From assembly GCA_016169945.1 (NCBI GenBank), contig JADLSH010000052.1:1598082-1662081 (forward strand): DNA of 64,000 nt. The letters are read 5' to 3'. The notes under the pieces are model-generated. The model did no database searches. It was not told where the DNA came from and saw only the letters and a list, made by a program, of their open reading frames with translations. Origin of the DNA: Trachythela sp. YZ-2020. Lineage: Eukaryota > Cnidaria > Anthozoa > Malacalcyonacea > Clavulariidae. Positions 16,164-25,325 of the stretch are shown in pieces. Numbering within the stretch: position 1 is the first letter of the stretch; every line of letters begins with the position of its first letter. The position numbers were made by a program, and so were the translations under genes.

Positions 16164-18031
16164 TTGACTTTGGTAAGAACCAGGACAGGGTCGTAGACAT
16201 CGTAAAGTAGATAACTGTAAAAGTCACCGAAGAAATTTGTGAAAGACTTTAGTTCGACAGTCGACCCTTTTGCGAGGGCTATAAGACCTTCCACATAGAT
16301 ATGTTGTGGCTTGGACTTGTATGTATCACCGGATGTCACGATATAAAATTCAGTTTTTGCAGTCCCCTCGACATAGATACATGTGTACATGTTAGCGTAT
16401 CCACCGAAATCTGTTGAGTACCAGGTGTCTGTAGTTGTTATATTTACAGCGCCTTTTTCGTGTTTGGTTGGTTGTAATGTTAGTGTGTATCTAAGTATGT
16501 AGTCACCTTGGTTGGGGACTATTATATTAAATATTTTACTATTATTTCTTGCACAAGTTGGATTATTGTCTCCCGTTATGTACGAGTGTTTCCCAGTTTT
16601 TTTGTTATAATTTACAGATGTTGTAAAGGAAGAAGATCCTTGTGGTCCTTTGGAACCTGTTGGACCAACGGGACCAGTGGCACCTGTGTTACCAGTATGA
16701 CCCTTGTCACCTTTGTCACCTTTTTGACCTTGTGGTCCTATTACTGTAAGACCAGTATCGCCTTTTGGTCCTTCTGGACCTGGGAAACCTTGACGACCTG
16801 TGTCACCTTTATCACCTTTGGAACCTTGTGGACCACGAGATCCTTGTTGTCCTTTAAGACCTGTTAATCCTTGTGGTCCTTGGAAACCCTCGGCACCTTG
16901 TAATCCTGTGTCACCTCTGTCACCTTTATGACCTTGTGGACCTGTACTACCTTTTGGTCCTTGTGGTCCTTGTGGTCCTGCGGCTCCTGTGTCACCCTTA
17001 GGACCTTGTGAACCTTGAGGACCTTGAGGACCAGTTTTTCCCGTGTCATCCCCTTTTGATCCTTTGTCACCTTTAAGACCTTGTGGTCCTGTGTGTCCAA
17101 TTAGTCCTTGGGGACCTTGGGGACCTGTGTTACCTTGTGGACCTTGTTGTCCATCGACTCCTTTGGGTCCTTGTGGTCCTGTGGATCCCGTGTCACCTTT
17201 TGATCCTTTAGGACCTTGTGATCCAGATCCAGATCCTGATCCTGGATCTCCTTTTTGACCTTTTGGACCTTGTGGGCCTTGAGGACCAGTGGTACCTTGT
17301 AATCCTTGTTGTCCTTGAGGACCTGTGTTTCCAGTCAAACCTTTGGAACCGGTGACACCTTGTAGACCTTGGGTGCCTGGGGTACCTTGAGGACCGTGTG
17401 GACCATCGTCGCCTTTATATCCTTTTGGACCTTGAGGACCTGTGTTACCTTTTAGTCCTTGTTGTCCTTGAGGACCTGTGTTACCTGTTAACCCTTTTGA
17501 ACCTGTGACACCTTGCATTCCTTGTGGTCCTGTGGCACCTGTGTCACCTTTTGGTCCTTGAGATCCTGATCCTGATCCTGATGGTCCTTGTGGTCCTTGC
17601 GGGCCTGTGTTTCCTGTTAGTCCTTGTTGTCCTTGAGGGCCTGTGTTTCCCGTTAGTCCTTTTGGACCTGTAACACCTTGAAGTCCTTGTATGCCAGTGT
17701 TACCGTTCGGACCAACCGCACCATCATCGCCTTTTCGTCCTTTTGATCCTTGGGGACCAGTGTTCCCCGTTAGTCCTTGTTGTCCTTGAGGACCTGTGTT
17801 TCCCGTTAGTCCTTTTGGACCAGTAACACCTTGAAGTCCTTGGGTTCCTGTGTTTCCCATGTCACCTTTTAAACCTTTGTCACCTTTAAAACCTTTAAGA
17901 CCTCTTTGTCCTGGATTACCTTGTTCACCTTGTATTCCATCTGGACCTTGTGGACCTTGTGGTCCTGGAGGTCCTTGTTTACCATTTGTTGTGTATCTAT
18001 TATCTTTTGTGTAACCAAATGCCAACGCCAT
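16160..18031 (-). CDS. Collagen-like fibre protein with C-terminal head
   Basis: The 623-residue protein begins with a short tail ([10 protein letters not shown]). About 150 Gly-X-Y triplets follow (about residues 17-465), with repeated motifs such as [10 protein letters not shown] and two flexible GSGSGS linkers near 152 and 266. A C-terminal globular domain (about 466-623, rich in Tyr and Thr) completes it. Collagen triplets form trimeric rods, so this is very likely a spike or fibre with a receptor-binding head; I do not recognise the head. The tail is shared with the next upstream gene. Low-complexity DNA here gives long shadow frames on the other strand. The start is preceded by GAAATAAAATA. 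Confidence 0.88.
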   Translation of the reverse strand: MALAFGYTKDNRYTTNGKQGPPGPQGPQGPDGIQGEQGNPGQRGLKGFKGDKGLKGDMGNTGTQGLQGVTGPKGLTGNTGPQGQQGLTGNTGPQGSKGRKGDDGAVGPNGNTGIQGLQGVTGPKGLTGNTGPQGQQGLTGNTGPQGPQGPSGSGSGSQGPKGDTGATGPQGMQGVTGSKGLTGNTGPQGQQGLKGNTGPQGPKGYKGDDGPHGPQGTPGTQGLQGVTGSKGLTGNTGPQGQQGLQGTTGPQGPQGPKGQKGDPGSGSGSGSQGPKGSKGDTGSTGPQGPKGVDGQQGPQGNTGPQGPQGLIGHTGPQGLKGDKGSKGDDTGKTGPQGPQGSQGPKGDTGAAGPQGPQGPKGSTGPQGHKGDRGDTGLQGAEGFQGPQGLTGLKGQQGSRGPQGSKGDKGDTGRQGFPGPEGPKGDTGLTVIGPQGQKGDKGDKGHTGNTGATGPVGPTGSKGPQGSSSFTTSVNYNKKTGKHSYITGDNNPTCARNNSKIFNIIVPNQGDYILRYTLTLQPTKHEKGAVNITTTDTWYSTDFGGYANMYTCIYVEGTAKTEFYIVTSGDTYKSKPQHIYVEGLIALAKGSTVELKSFTNFFGDFYSYLLYDVYDPVLVLTKVN

Positions 18032-18066
18032 TATTTTATTTCAGATACGAAAGTTAAAAATGTAAG

Positions 18067-18558
18067 TTAGTACTCCATGATAACATCCAAGTTTGACTCG
18101 TTACCATACGAACCAGAGTTAAGTTGTGAAATTCGTACATATAACAATCCTATGTTTTCAAAATCAGGGTAAATATCACTTATCACAAACGACTCGTTTA
18201 AAATGTATATGTTAGTTGTGATCTTCTTAGTTGATAGGTCTATGTCTTTTAAATGATGATCAGACCAAATAGTTGTTGACTTATTCACAACACGAATTTT
18301 GTATCTTATTTTAAGATCACGAGGTAAATTATCATCATTGTCAAAAATGTGTGTCAGCAGCGTTAACTTAGAATCTTTAGTAATCCAAGGTCCAAAAATA
18401 ATTGGGTTTGGAAAACCATCTCTAACAGGATATGGAGCATTCTCATTATTTTGTGTCATATTACCATACATGAAATTATAACGTAACGAGCGTGGAGGTA
18501 TTGGTTCACTATGAATGAAGTTTGGTTCATCATTTGAGTATCCAAATCTAAGTGCCAT
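18067..18558 (-). CDS. Short spike-type protein sharing the fibre tail
   Basis: I start this at 18558, giving 163 residues beginning MALRFGYSND, because that tail matches the fibre start [10 protein letters not shown] and because GAAATAAATAC precedes it. An ATG 39 bases upstream is in frame but lies beyond the hairpin 18569-18590. The rest is beta-rich, without collagen triplets or a membrane segment. Two proteins with one tail and different bodies suggest two alternative vertex spikes that dock on the same capsid site, as adenovirus fibres dock on penton base through an N-terminal tail. That analogy is inference. Confidence 0.75.
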   Translation of the reverse strand: MALRFGYSNDEPNFIHSEPIPPRSLRYNFMYGNMTQNNENAPYPVRDGFPNPIIFGPWITKDSKLTLLTHIFDNDDNLPRDLKIRYKIRVVNKSTTIWSDHHLKDIDLSTKKITTNIYILNESFVISDIYPDFENIGLLYVRISQLNSGSYGNESNLDVIMEY

Positions 18559-18568
18559 TGTATTTATT

Positions 18569-18590
18569 TCATAACCCTTTTGAGTTATGA
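18569..18590 (-). terminator. Hairpin between the C2H2 gene and the short spike gene
   Basis: On the minus strand TCATAACTC pairs with GGGTTATGA (one wobble) around an AAAA loop, 17 bases after the stop of the zinc-finger gene. The core matches 5914 and 6658. Confidence 0.5.
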
Positions 18591-18606
18591 GATACAACCT
18601 AAGACC

Positions 18607-18828
18607 TTAATGTTTTTCTTTATAGTGTTTTGCAAATGCCAACCTATTTTTAAACTCCTTCCCACACTTACCACAAGTTACTTCATCTTTGGCCAGCTCT
18701 AATTTTTTAGTAATACCATGGCTTACTTTACAGTGTAATTTAAATCCAGTAGGGGTACCCACCCAAGAACACATTGCACATTTCATCATGTTTGTTTCAA
18801 GGGGTTTCGTATAATTTACTCGAGGCAT
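18607..18828 (-). CDS. Two-finger C2H2 protein
   Basis: The 73-residue protein consists of a short basic tail and two zinc fingers: C-x2-C-x12-H-x3-H (about 17-36) and C-x2-C-x12-H-x4-H (about 52-73), the second being canonical. It is probably a DNA-binding regulator of the element or host. Unlike most genes here its start lacks AAATAAA; TATAAGAACAA and a TATA-like TTTATACC lie upstream, suggesting a different, possibly early, expression class like its neighbours at this end. Confidence 0.75.
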   Translation of the reverse strand: MPRVNYTKPLETNMMKCAMCSWVGTPTGFKLHCKVSHGITKKLELAKDEVTCGKCGKEFKNRLAFAKHYKEKH

Positions 18829-18865
18829 TTGTTCTTATATGTAAGGTATAAAAGGCTTGTATACG

Positions 18866-18882
18866 ATTTGTAATTTACAAAT
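18866..18882 (-). terminator. Short palindrome after the 88-aa gene
   Basis: ATTTGTA and TACAAAT pair across three bases, 12 bases beyond the stop of the minus-strand gene at 18894. It is weaker than the others but in the same position relative to its gene. Confidence 0.4.
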
Positions 18883-18893
18883 ACTTATGTAAT

Positions 18894-19160
18894 CTAAACC
18901 CATACAAAACTTACATGTCTTTCACGCCTGTTAACAATACAATGACTAAGAGTAAGTTTTTGACCTGGCAATATCCTGTCCCACATAGATGGGTTGTCAA
19001 CTTTGTACCCAGGGAGTGCTTCACACATATGATCGTGTAACTTTTTCATCTTACACTTACAAAAGTTATATGTGTCAAACTTCACAGGAGCTTGAGGTTT
19101 TAAGATTATATATCTCTTGTTGCGAGTTAAAATACTAAACTTTGTCATCTCACCATTCAT
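18894..19160 (-). CDS. Hypothetical small basic protein
   Basis: The 88-residue protein has five Cys and five His, including a CKCKMKKLHDHMC stretch that could bind metal. No known fold is recognised. A second Met at residue 5 is an alternative start. TAAATATAAAG lies about 14 bases before the ATG. It sits between the Cys-rich terminal gene and the two-finger gene, in a cluster of probable metal-binding accessory proteins at the right end. Confidence 0.6.
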   Translation of the reverse strand: MNGEMTKFSILTRNKRYIILKPQAPVKFDTYNFCKCKMKKLHDHMCEALPGYKVDNPSMWDRILPGQKLTLSHCIVNRRERHVSFVWV

Positions 19161-19199
19161 ATCTTATAACACTTTATATTTACAAGTAAGTGGTTATCA

Positions 19200-19225
19200 A
19201 TTTGTAACCCTTTAAGGTTACAAAT
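19200..19225 (-). terminator. Hairpin after the right Cys-rich gene
   Basis: ATTTGTAACC / GGTTACAAAT with a 6-base loop lies 16 bases after the stop of the right terminal gene. The stem is identical to that at 14969-14994. It mirrors the hairpin after the left terminal gene. Confidence 0.6.
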
Positions 19226-19240
19226 AGTTTTTTGCATTGT

Positions 19241-19501
19241 CTACTCACAATATGCCATTTCACATATTGGACACTCACACACACCCTTACACTCATCACT
19301 TCCTGAACATATACACCAACATCTATCATCCCCACGCTCACCAACACATGGACCACAATCACAAAGATTTTCCTTGTTACATATTTTACACCCATCCTCT
19401 AATCCACAAGAGAAACACCACTCACAATCTTTGTTACACTTTGATCGGACATTAACATTATTAGTCGCACTCATCTCTTTATTCTCCCTTGTTTTGACCA
19501 T
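19241..19501 (-). CDS. Cys-rich putative zinc-binding protein, right terminal gene
   Basis: This 86-residue protein has about 20 cysteines in CxxC and CxC patterns. Its first ten residues (MVKTRENKEM) are encoded inside the right TIR and equal those of the left terminal gene; beyond the TIR the two diverge but keep ECKG-x-CEC. It reads inward. Sharing promoter, leader and start codon means both terminal genes should be co-regulated. Function is unknown; metal binding is inferred from composition. Confidence 0.8.
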   Translation of the reverse strand: MVKTRENKEMSATNNVNVRSKCNKDCEWCFSCGLEDGCKICNKENLCDCGPCVGERGDDRCWCICSGSDECKGVCECPICEMAYCE

Positions 19502-19883
19502 TGTTATAAATCAATTTATTGTTCTCCCATTGTTCTCCCATTGTTCTCCCATTGTTCTCCCAAGGTCTCCCCAAGGTTGTTGTTATGTAACATTGTTCTT
19601 CCGAGTTGTTGTGCAAGTTGTTGTATGGGATGTTATGCAAGTTGTTGTACGCGTAGCGACACAGTTGTTATGCAACATTGTTACGCAATAATTTTACCAC
19701 GAGCGTAGCGAGTGGGCCACACGTGTTAGTTAATTAGTTATCACGTGGGAATCGGGTGTTTATCACGTGTTAGGTAAGTGTTTGTCACGTGGTTGGATGG
19801 ATGTTTTATAAAAAAATGCTGACGCACTATTTTTTGCTGACGTCAGCAAAAAAATGAGCTCGTGTCCCATAATTAACACTACT
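19472..19883 (-). repeat. Right terminal inverted repeat, 412 bp
   Basis: This is the mirror copy of 1319-1730, identical as far as I can compare by eye. It carries the same palindrome (19835-19848), TATA box (19804-19810), four CACGTG boxes and the start codon of the right Cys-rich gene. Confidence 0.95.
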
Positions 19884-22800
19884 GACCTAATTATATTGTT
19901 ACTCTTTGATCTCGATGTATAACTGGATTGATATTGATTATTTCAAGATGGCGGACTACAGAAGTGCGAGAATTGTCAGAATTGTAAACATGAGTAAATA
20001 TTTTAATTTTACGAAGAAAATTATACATCAAACCAACAATATTTTTATTTTCTGTACTCTTTTGAGCATGGCAAAAGTCGAGGGAGTATTTTTGTAAGTA
20101 TTGGAAGTCTGTTAATAACATTTTAAACTGTGGAAATGAATCGCCAATTTACACAAAGTATTTATTGACTTGACTGGACCTGCTATATATCAATGTCATT
20201 TGAATCAGGAAATAAGGTAAGCCTATTTAAATATTGTACGAATATCCTGCATTATTCGAGCTTCTATTTCAATAAAGTTCACTCATAAAAGTGTTAAAAT
20301 ATTATATGTCTCAACACTATTTGGGTCAAATCAACAATAGTTCATGGTCGTTGTTTGTCATTTCCATAGTCAACATCGCCTCATACTAAGTTTACTTTTG
20401 ATATTTGATTGGTAAAAAGATATAGGCACAATTTGGCATTTCTCTCCCAAACTGTTGTGGCTATAGGGGGACTAGGTGGTATGTAATATTTATAAGTGGT
20501 GTGTAAATACTGCTGTTTACTACAACCTTTATTCCCAAGTATAATAGATTAAAATCTGAAGGTTTCACAATTGTTTAAAAAATTGCTCCCATGGGCTATG
20601 GGCCCTCATCCCTCTATGCACAATTGTTTAGGAGCAATATTAAAGTTCATACACTAATAGACCTCTTGCATTAATTGACCCATGGAAAAGAAGTTATAAC
20701 TCAAATAATTACTTTATTAAATTATACAATTATGCAAATACGCATGAGCAGATACATGTACGCTTAGCGTACCTATTTTTATAATGTACATTCAAGCATG
20801 CAGAAACGTAATTTAATAAGTAAAACAAATAATTATTATTGATGGCCAACAAGAAGATGCGATGCCGAATTGCCGAAAATAACAACACTTGAAAAACGTC
20901 AATTTACTCACGTTTTAGAAGGAATAAAACAAGGACCAAAAGCTGAGGATAAATAACAATGCCTGGGGTTTATTAGTAAAAAAATAATTTTTGGGACAGT
21001 CAAACTGGTTTATAGTATATTTTTATTTAGTTGAAGAGCGAAGTTTCCTTCGGCACGTCCAAACTTCATCATTTTTTCAAAATTAAAACTCCTCACTTTT
21101 TGCTGCAGATAGATGTAAAACAGTCAGAACTAATTGGAAAACCAGGTTTGAATCCCAATCATTGCAGTCTGATCTTTCCATGGAAAAAGTGTTTTTCTTG
21201 CAAATTTTTGCTCAAAAACAAACTTTCGAAACTGTCCTTAGTCTTTAAGAAAGCTGATTTTCCCGCGCGACGGCTTCAACCAATCATAGGACTTCGTCAA
21301 TTTAGTTATCATTCCAGTTTACTTAGAGTTCACTGCGTAACGTTGAGTAGCTATTTATTATATTCTACGTAAAGTTCCTGGATGAAAGTAATATATGAGA
21401 TCTGAAAGTAATATGAGATCTTATCATGCGGTTAGCGCTGTCCATAACCTCTGAGTTAAGTCGATACAGCAGATCGAGGACACGGATAAAGTCATGTAAT
21501 TTGAGATTGGTTGGTTCTCTCCTGTGCTTCGAGGATTTTCCGGTTTACCTCCCTCGCTAAAAATTAACCCTAGGCACTAACCATTAACTTACCCACAGAA
21601 CTTTTATCGAATTGGGTTGCAAAACCTGTTAAGGCTTTCCGTGACGTCCACCTCAGAGTAGTAAACACAATAACTAAACTTATATTATTGTTTATCACAC
21701 GGATATTATCATATAAGGTTAGGGAGCAGTCTTTATTAATAGCTGGGGGTAAGGCAAGAGATATTTGGATGGCCATGAAAAATTTATGAGCCACGAAGGG
21801 GCGACTGGCAAAACGATCCAAACAAAATGGGGTGGGATACCAAAAATGTGAAGTATAATCGCTGAAACATTTACAATTAACTGGCTGGTAAAATGAACTA
21901 ATATGTGATGTGTTCTAAATAGTCTTCAGGTACGACTACAGAAGACTAATAGCTACAAACTTTACGTATTGAAATCTATTTTTCAGTCAAGGCTAGCTTC
22001 CCAACAATAGACATATTCATCTTGCAAATGAGATCCATGTTCGTGAAGTCGAATTCCACACGAATATGCCAGAAAATGGAATATATAATGTAAACAAAGC
22101 ATGACTTCACGATTTGACGTCATCGCGGCTATACGTACTCAGCCTCTTTTCTCCCTGCCATGTTTTGAAAATACCTATTTTTGGGCATGTTTGAGCCAAT
22201 ATATCTCTGGAAGTATTTATCCATTTAAGGGATGATATATATCATCACGGGCGTAAATGTGTGGTGGTGTGGGGGTGTGGTACACCCATCATGATTCAGT
22301 GAGTCTCAAAATGTGTAGTCGGTCTCAAGATATTCATTGTTAAATTGGACGCATTATGCCACGTAATGCTATGTGAGACTGGCTAAATAGTTCCAGAGGC
22401 CGACTTCTATCGTTGCACGATTTTAAAATATAACATTTGCCGAATATCCTGTTTCAATCTTTGTTGTAAAGCGTTCTTCTAGAATGTCATATTCAGAAGC
22501 ACTGAAGCAGTGTAAATGCTAAAACAAACTACTTTGAAATAGAACCATAATATTGCCAGTTGCCTGTTGCCAAGCACAACTGCTATAATCTACATATTAT
22601 ATACTTATTCTTATCCGGAAAAACGAAATTTTGCGATATAATTCGAACTGACTTCCTGACTTCCATCATACAAATTGGAAAACAATATTTGCAATCCTCT
22701 CCACTTTTTGGGAAGAGTGGAATAAATATGTAATTATCACCCCACTTTTTTCCACTAGTTTATACCACAAGTTCTGATCATCAAAATTCTGTAAAGTCTT

Positions 22801-23570
22801 CCCCCAAAGTTCTTGAAATGACACGACCCCTTTACCACGCCTTTTCGTCTGGCAAAACGAATTCACACCCCTAATGATTAGATCCAAGTTACGCTCCTGT
22901 CGGGAAGTATCTATAAATGTGCGGAAATGCCCTAAAAACATTAAACGTGTTACATGCCTCCAAAGCTATTAGCAGGCTCCACCCCCCTACTTTTTGAAAT
23001 GATTTTCGCCCTTGTCTCTGATAATTTTAGCACCTAAGAGTTTTAGCACTGACAGCACTGTGTACGTAATTTCTAAAAACTAAAGGCAGTACAACATGAA
23101 CTCTCATGCGCAGTACTTAATGTAACTGAAAGTTAGAGAACAACTTTCTGCTCAATTTCTAATTAGTGTAATTAAATATGAAAACTCTTTTTCTTATACA
23201 AGGTGGTCATTAGTATATGTGTACATATTTTGTTTATTGAATTGTGTTGCCATTCAACTTATTGGAGCAAGCATGTAAAATAGACACTTGCCTGTTTAAA
23301 ACGCTCCTTTTTCGGTCTTTCGACTGTTTTTCCTCTTGTTAATTTGTCCTCTAAGTAATTTTCATTTATCTTGTTTTGGAGATTAAACATATAAACTTAA
23401 TTACATATAGACTTACTTATAAAATGAGTGCAAAACTATTTTTGAAAAGACTTTGCAAAATGGAAGTCTTCTCTTGGCTTGAACTTGCGCATGCGCATAA
23501 CTTACGAAAAGGTCGAGTCCCGTCCCGTCCATGACAAAAAAAAATGGCGGACGACTTTGCATTCCACAAT
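19884..23570. other. Right flank without recognisable genes
   Basis: It begins with the right target duplication GACCTA (19884-19889). The rest is AT-rich non-coding DNA with only short, motif-free open frames. I see no protein family, RNA gene or clear repeat family in it. Confidence 0.5.
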
Positions 23571-23577
23571 GTTTTCA

Positions 23578-23646
23578 CATACCCTGGTGTAAATCTCCGA
23601 GCGGAATTACTACCCTCGCACGGCGCTTCGCGCCGGCTCGGGGATA
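23578..23646 (+). repeat. CG-rich dispersed repeat, copy 1
   Basis: A segment containing GGTGTAAAT, CGGAATTA and CCCTCGCACGGCGCTTCGCG matches the complement of 47825-47888 with a few differences. Its core, CGGCGCTTCGCGCCG, folds on itself. It lies about 150 bases past the end of a piggyBac transposase frame, so it may be, or adjoin, a transposon end. Confidence 0.55.
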
Positions 23647-23803
23647 AATTTAGATCTAGAATATCCTAGTTACATTTAGATGTTTGTTACATTTGACGTA
23701 TTTCAACCATTTTGCTTGCAATGTCTTTTATCTCTAATAAAACATTCATTCATTCCCCGTTCATTCTGCACACTTCCTGTTTCGTAAACTGTTCCAACCA
23801 GGG

Positions 23804-24549
23804 TTATTTTATTTTCATCTTCTTCTTTGCAACAGCTAGAGCATCACAGTGTCGGCGATATAAGACCCATGCATTCACTTTAGCCATGTCTACTAAATGA
23901 CAAAAACCTTTAATGTACCACCGTCTTGTCTTCACTCGGATTCGGTATAATGCTATAAGCGTGTCTGCCAAATCGACACCACTCATTCCTTTATTGTAAG
24001 ACAGGATCATATTTTGACATTTGACATATCCTTCTTCTGCTTTGATGCAGGACACCATCTCTTGACAGACGCTACAGGCTCTACACCAACATAGTTGGAG
24101 GCAATGTGCACCACACTATTGTCAATCCATTTGACAACAATAAGCCCGGAGTTCAAGTCCGATTTGTAATCCAATAAACCACGACCTTATTTCCTAAAAC
24201 CTTCCATTGTCTTCAAGGGGCACCCTTTTAGACAATTTGCACGAACTGTATCACATGCAAGAATACCTTTCTCCTTCAAGTAGGTCAACAGGTTTAAAGT
24301 GGTGAACCAGTTGTCGAAGTATAATTTGTGACCAGCATCGGATGGCAAATTTTGACGCAACCTGGCAACCACCTGAGCAGATTTTGGCAAGTGACAAAAA
24401 TCTGCTACCTCTGGACTCTCTCCATTTCCCCCCGAATAAATGTAAAGATCATGCACGAACGTCAACTGTATTGTTATATTACTGATTATCGGCGTAAGAA
24501 AGTGGCGGATCCACGGGATAATCGATCTTTTGACACCAAGTGACAACAA
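23804..24549 (-). pseudogene. piggyBac transposase remnant
   Basis: The C-terminal part of a piggyBac (DDE_Tnp_1_7-type) transposase lies on the minus strand in two open pieces. The upstream piece (24549-24187) includes YFDNWFTTLNLLTYL, the catalytic region. The downstream piece (24058-23804) includes NKGMSGVDLADTLIALYRI and the Trp/Tyr-rich helical end. Between them a stop codon and a frame change break the gene, though homologous residues (VVKWIDNSVV) can be read. The N-terminal half is missing. It is dead. Confidence 0.85.
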
Positions 24550-24557
24550 TTTTAAAA

Positions 24558-24607
24558 TCTAAATGTTATGATCAATGCGATCAAAAGCTTTACTAAAGTC
24601 AATAAAA
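24558..24607 (-). pseudogene. LINE reverse-transcriptase motif A fragment, inverted
   Basis: Fifty bases on the minus strand encode FIDFSKAFDRIDH, motif A of a LINE reverse transcriptase. It abuts, in opposite orientation, the 3' end of a LINE that starts at 24608. The arrangement is typical of 5' inversion during retrotransposition. Confidence 0.7.
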
Positions 24608-24990
24608 TGCAGATCTTTTTACAAAAACAATTATAGTGACACTTCGAGTAAAATTTTTAATCTATTACCTGAACCTTTACATCACCAGTGCAATCTTAGA
24701 CATTCCCGATCTATCTCACTTTTTAAAACCCGAACCAAACGCTATAATGATAGTTTTTGCCATATTGTGTACGCAAATGGAACTCTTTTTAATCTTTTAG
24801 GCTTCTATTGATTAATATATCAACTTGTAAATTAGTAATCCTACGTTATAGTAATTAGTATTACCAGCGTATCTATATAATCTGTATATACGTATTTTGC
24901 TCTACTATTTTTATTATGTAAACTTGTGTTTTTCAGTTCGTTTTGAACTGCCATTCAAGTATTTTAATAAATCTAATCTAATATAAAACA
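24608..24990 (+). mobile_element. LINE 3' end, 5' truncated, CR1/L2-like tail
   Basis: The plus strand encodes the last part of a LINE ORF2 (the LRHSRSISLFKTRTKRYNDSF segment, ending 24811), then an AT-rich 3' UTR, and terminates in AATCTAATCTAAT, a short microsatellite tail typical of CR1/L2-type LINEs. It is truncated at 24608. Confidence 0.7.
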
Positions 24991-25190
24991 GACCCTTAGG
25001 TTCTGCAATTGAGTGTTTAATGACCTATAGTAACCAGTTGTTAAAATCGTTTCAACAAGGCAAAACGTTGTAGATCAGTTACTTTTAAAGAGCCAAATTG
25101 TTGTGGATCAATTTGTATTTTACAACGTCCATCATCCATTTAACCGCAAAATTTTTCAGAAATGTAGAGAGGGAAGCCGTTAGTAAAATT

Positions 25191-25325
25191 GGACAGAGGT
25201 AGTAGCCTTAGGAATCTGTCCTCACAGGACAGAGGTAGTAGCCTTAGGAATCTGTCCTCACAGGACAGAGGTAGTAGCCTTAGGAATCTGTCCTCACAGG
25301 ACAGAGGTAGTAGCCTTAGGAATTG
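25191..25325 (+). repeat. 36-bp tandem repeat with internal hairpins, 3.7 copies
   Basis: The units start at 25191, 25227, 25263 and 25299 and are essentially identical. Each holds GGACAGA...TCTGTCC, so every unit can fold. Translation gives a DRGSSLRNLSSQ repeat, but nothing suggests a real gene. Confidence 0.85.

Larger units (their letters stand above)
1319..19883. mobile_element. Polinton/Maverick (adintovirus-like) element, nearly intact
   Basis: The 18.6-kb element is bounded by 412-bp inverted repeats that start AGTAGTGTTAAT on the left and end in its complement on the right. Target duplications are GACGTA (1313-1318) and GACCTA (19884-19889), five of six bases matching. It encodes the Polinton hallmark set: protein-primed DNA polymerase B, retroviral-type integrase, FtsK/HerA-type packaging ATPase, a hexon-like major capsid protein and a penton-like minor capsid protein. 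Apart from the penton gene every hallmark frame is open, which suggests a recent insertion. An adenain-like protease is not seen. Genes lie in short same-strand blocks facing each other, separated by hairpins or by AT-rich divergent promoters. Confidence 0.95.

Noticed and set aside
16508..17258. Plus-strand and shifted frames across the collagen gene
   Set aside because: These are shadows of the low-complexity Gly-X-Y coding sequence; the minus-strand 623-codon frame explains the region.
16160..18031. Host collagen gene
   Set aside because: It is a single uninterrupted frame inside the Polinton, with the element's own start motif and 3' hairpin, and its tail matches the neighbouring spike gene.
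25191..25325. CRISPR-like array of 36-bp repeats
   Set aside because: The units are contiguous with no unique spacers, and the context is a eukaryotic genome.
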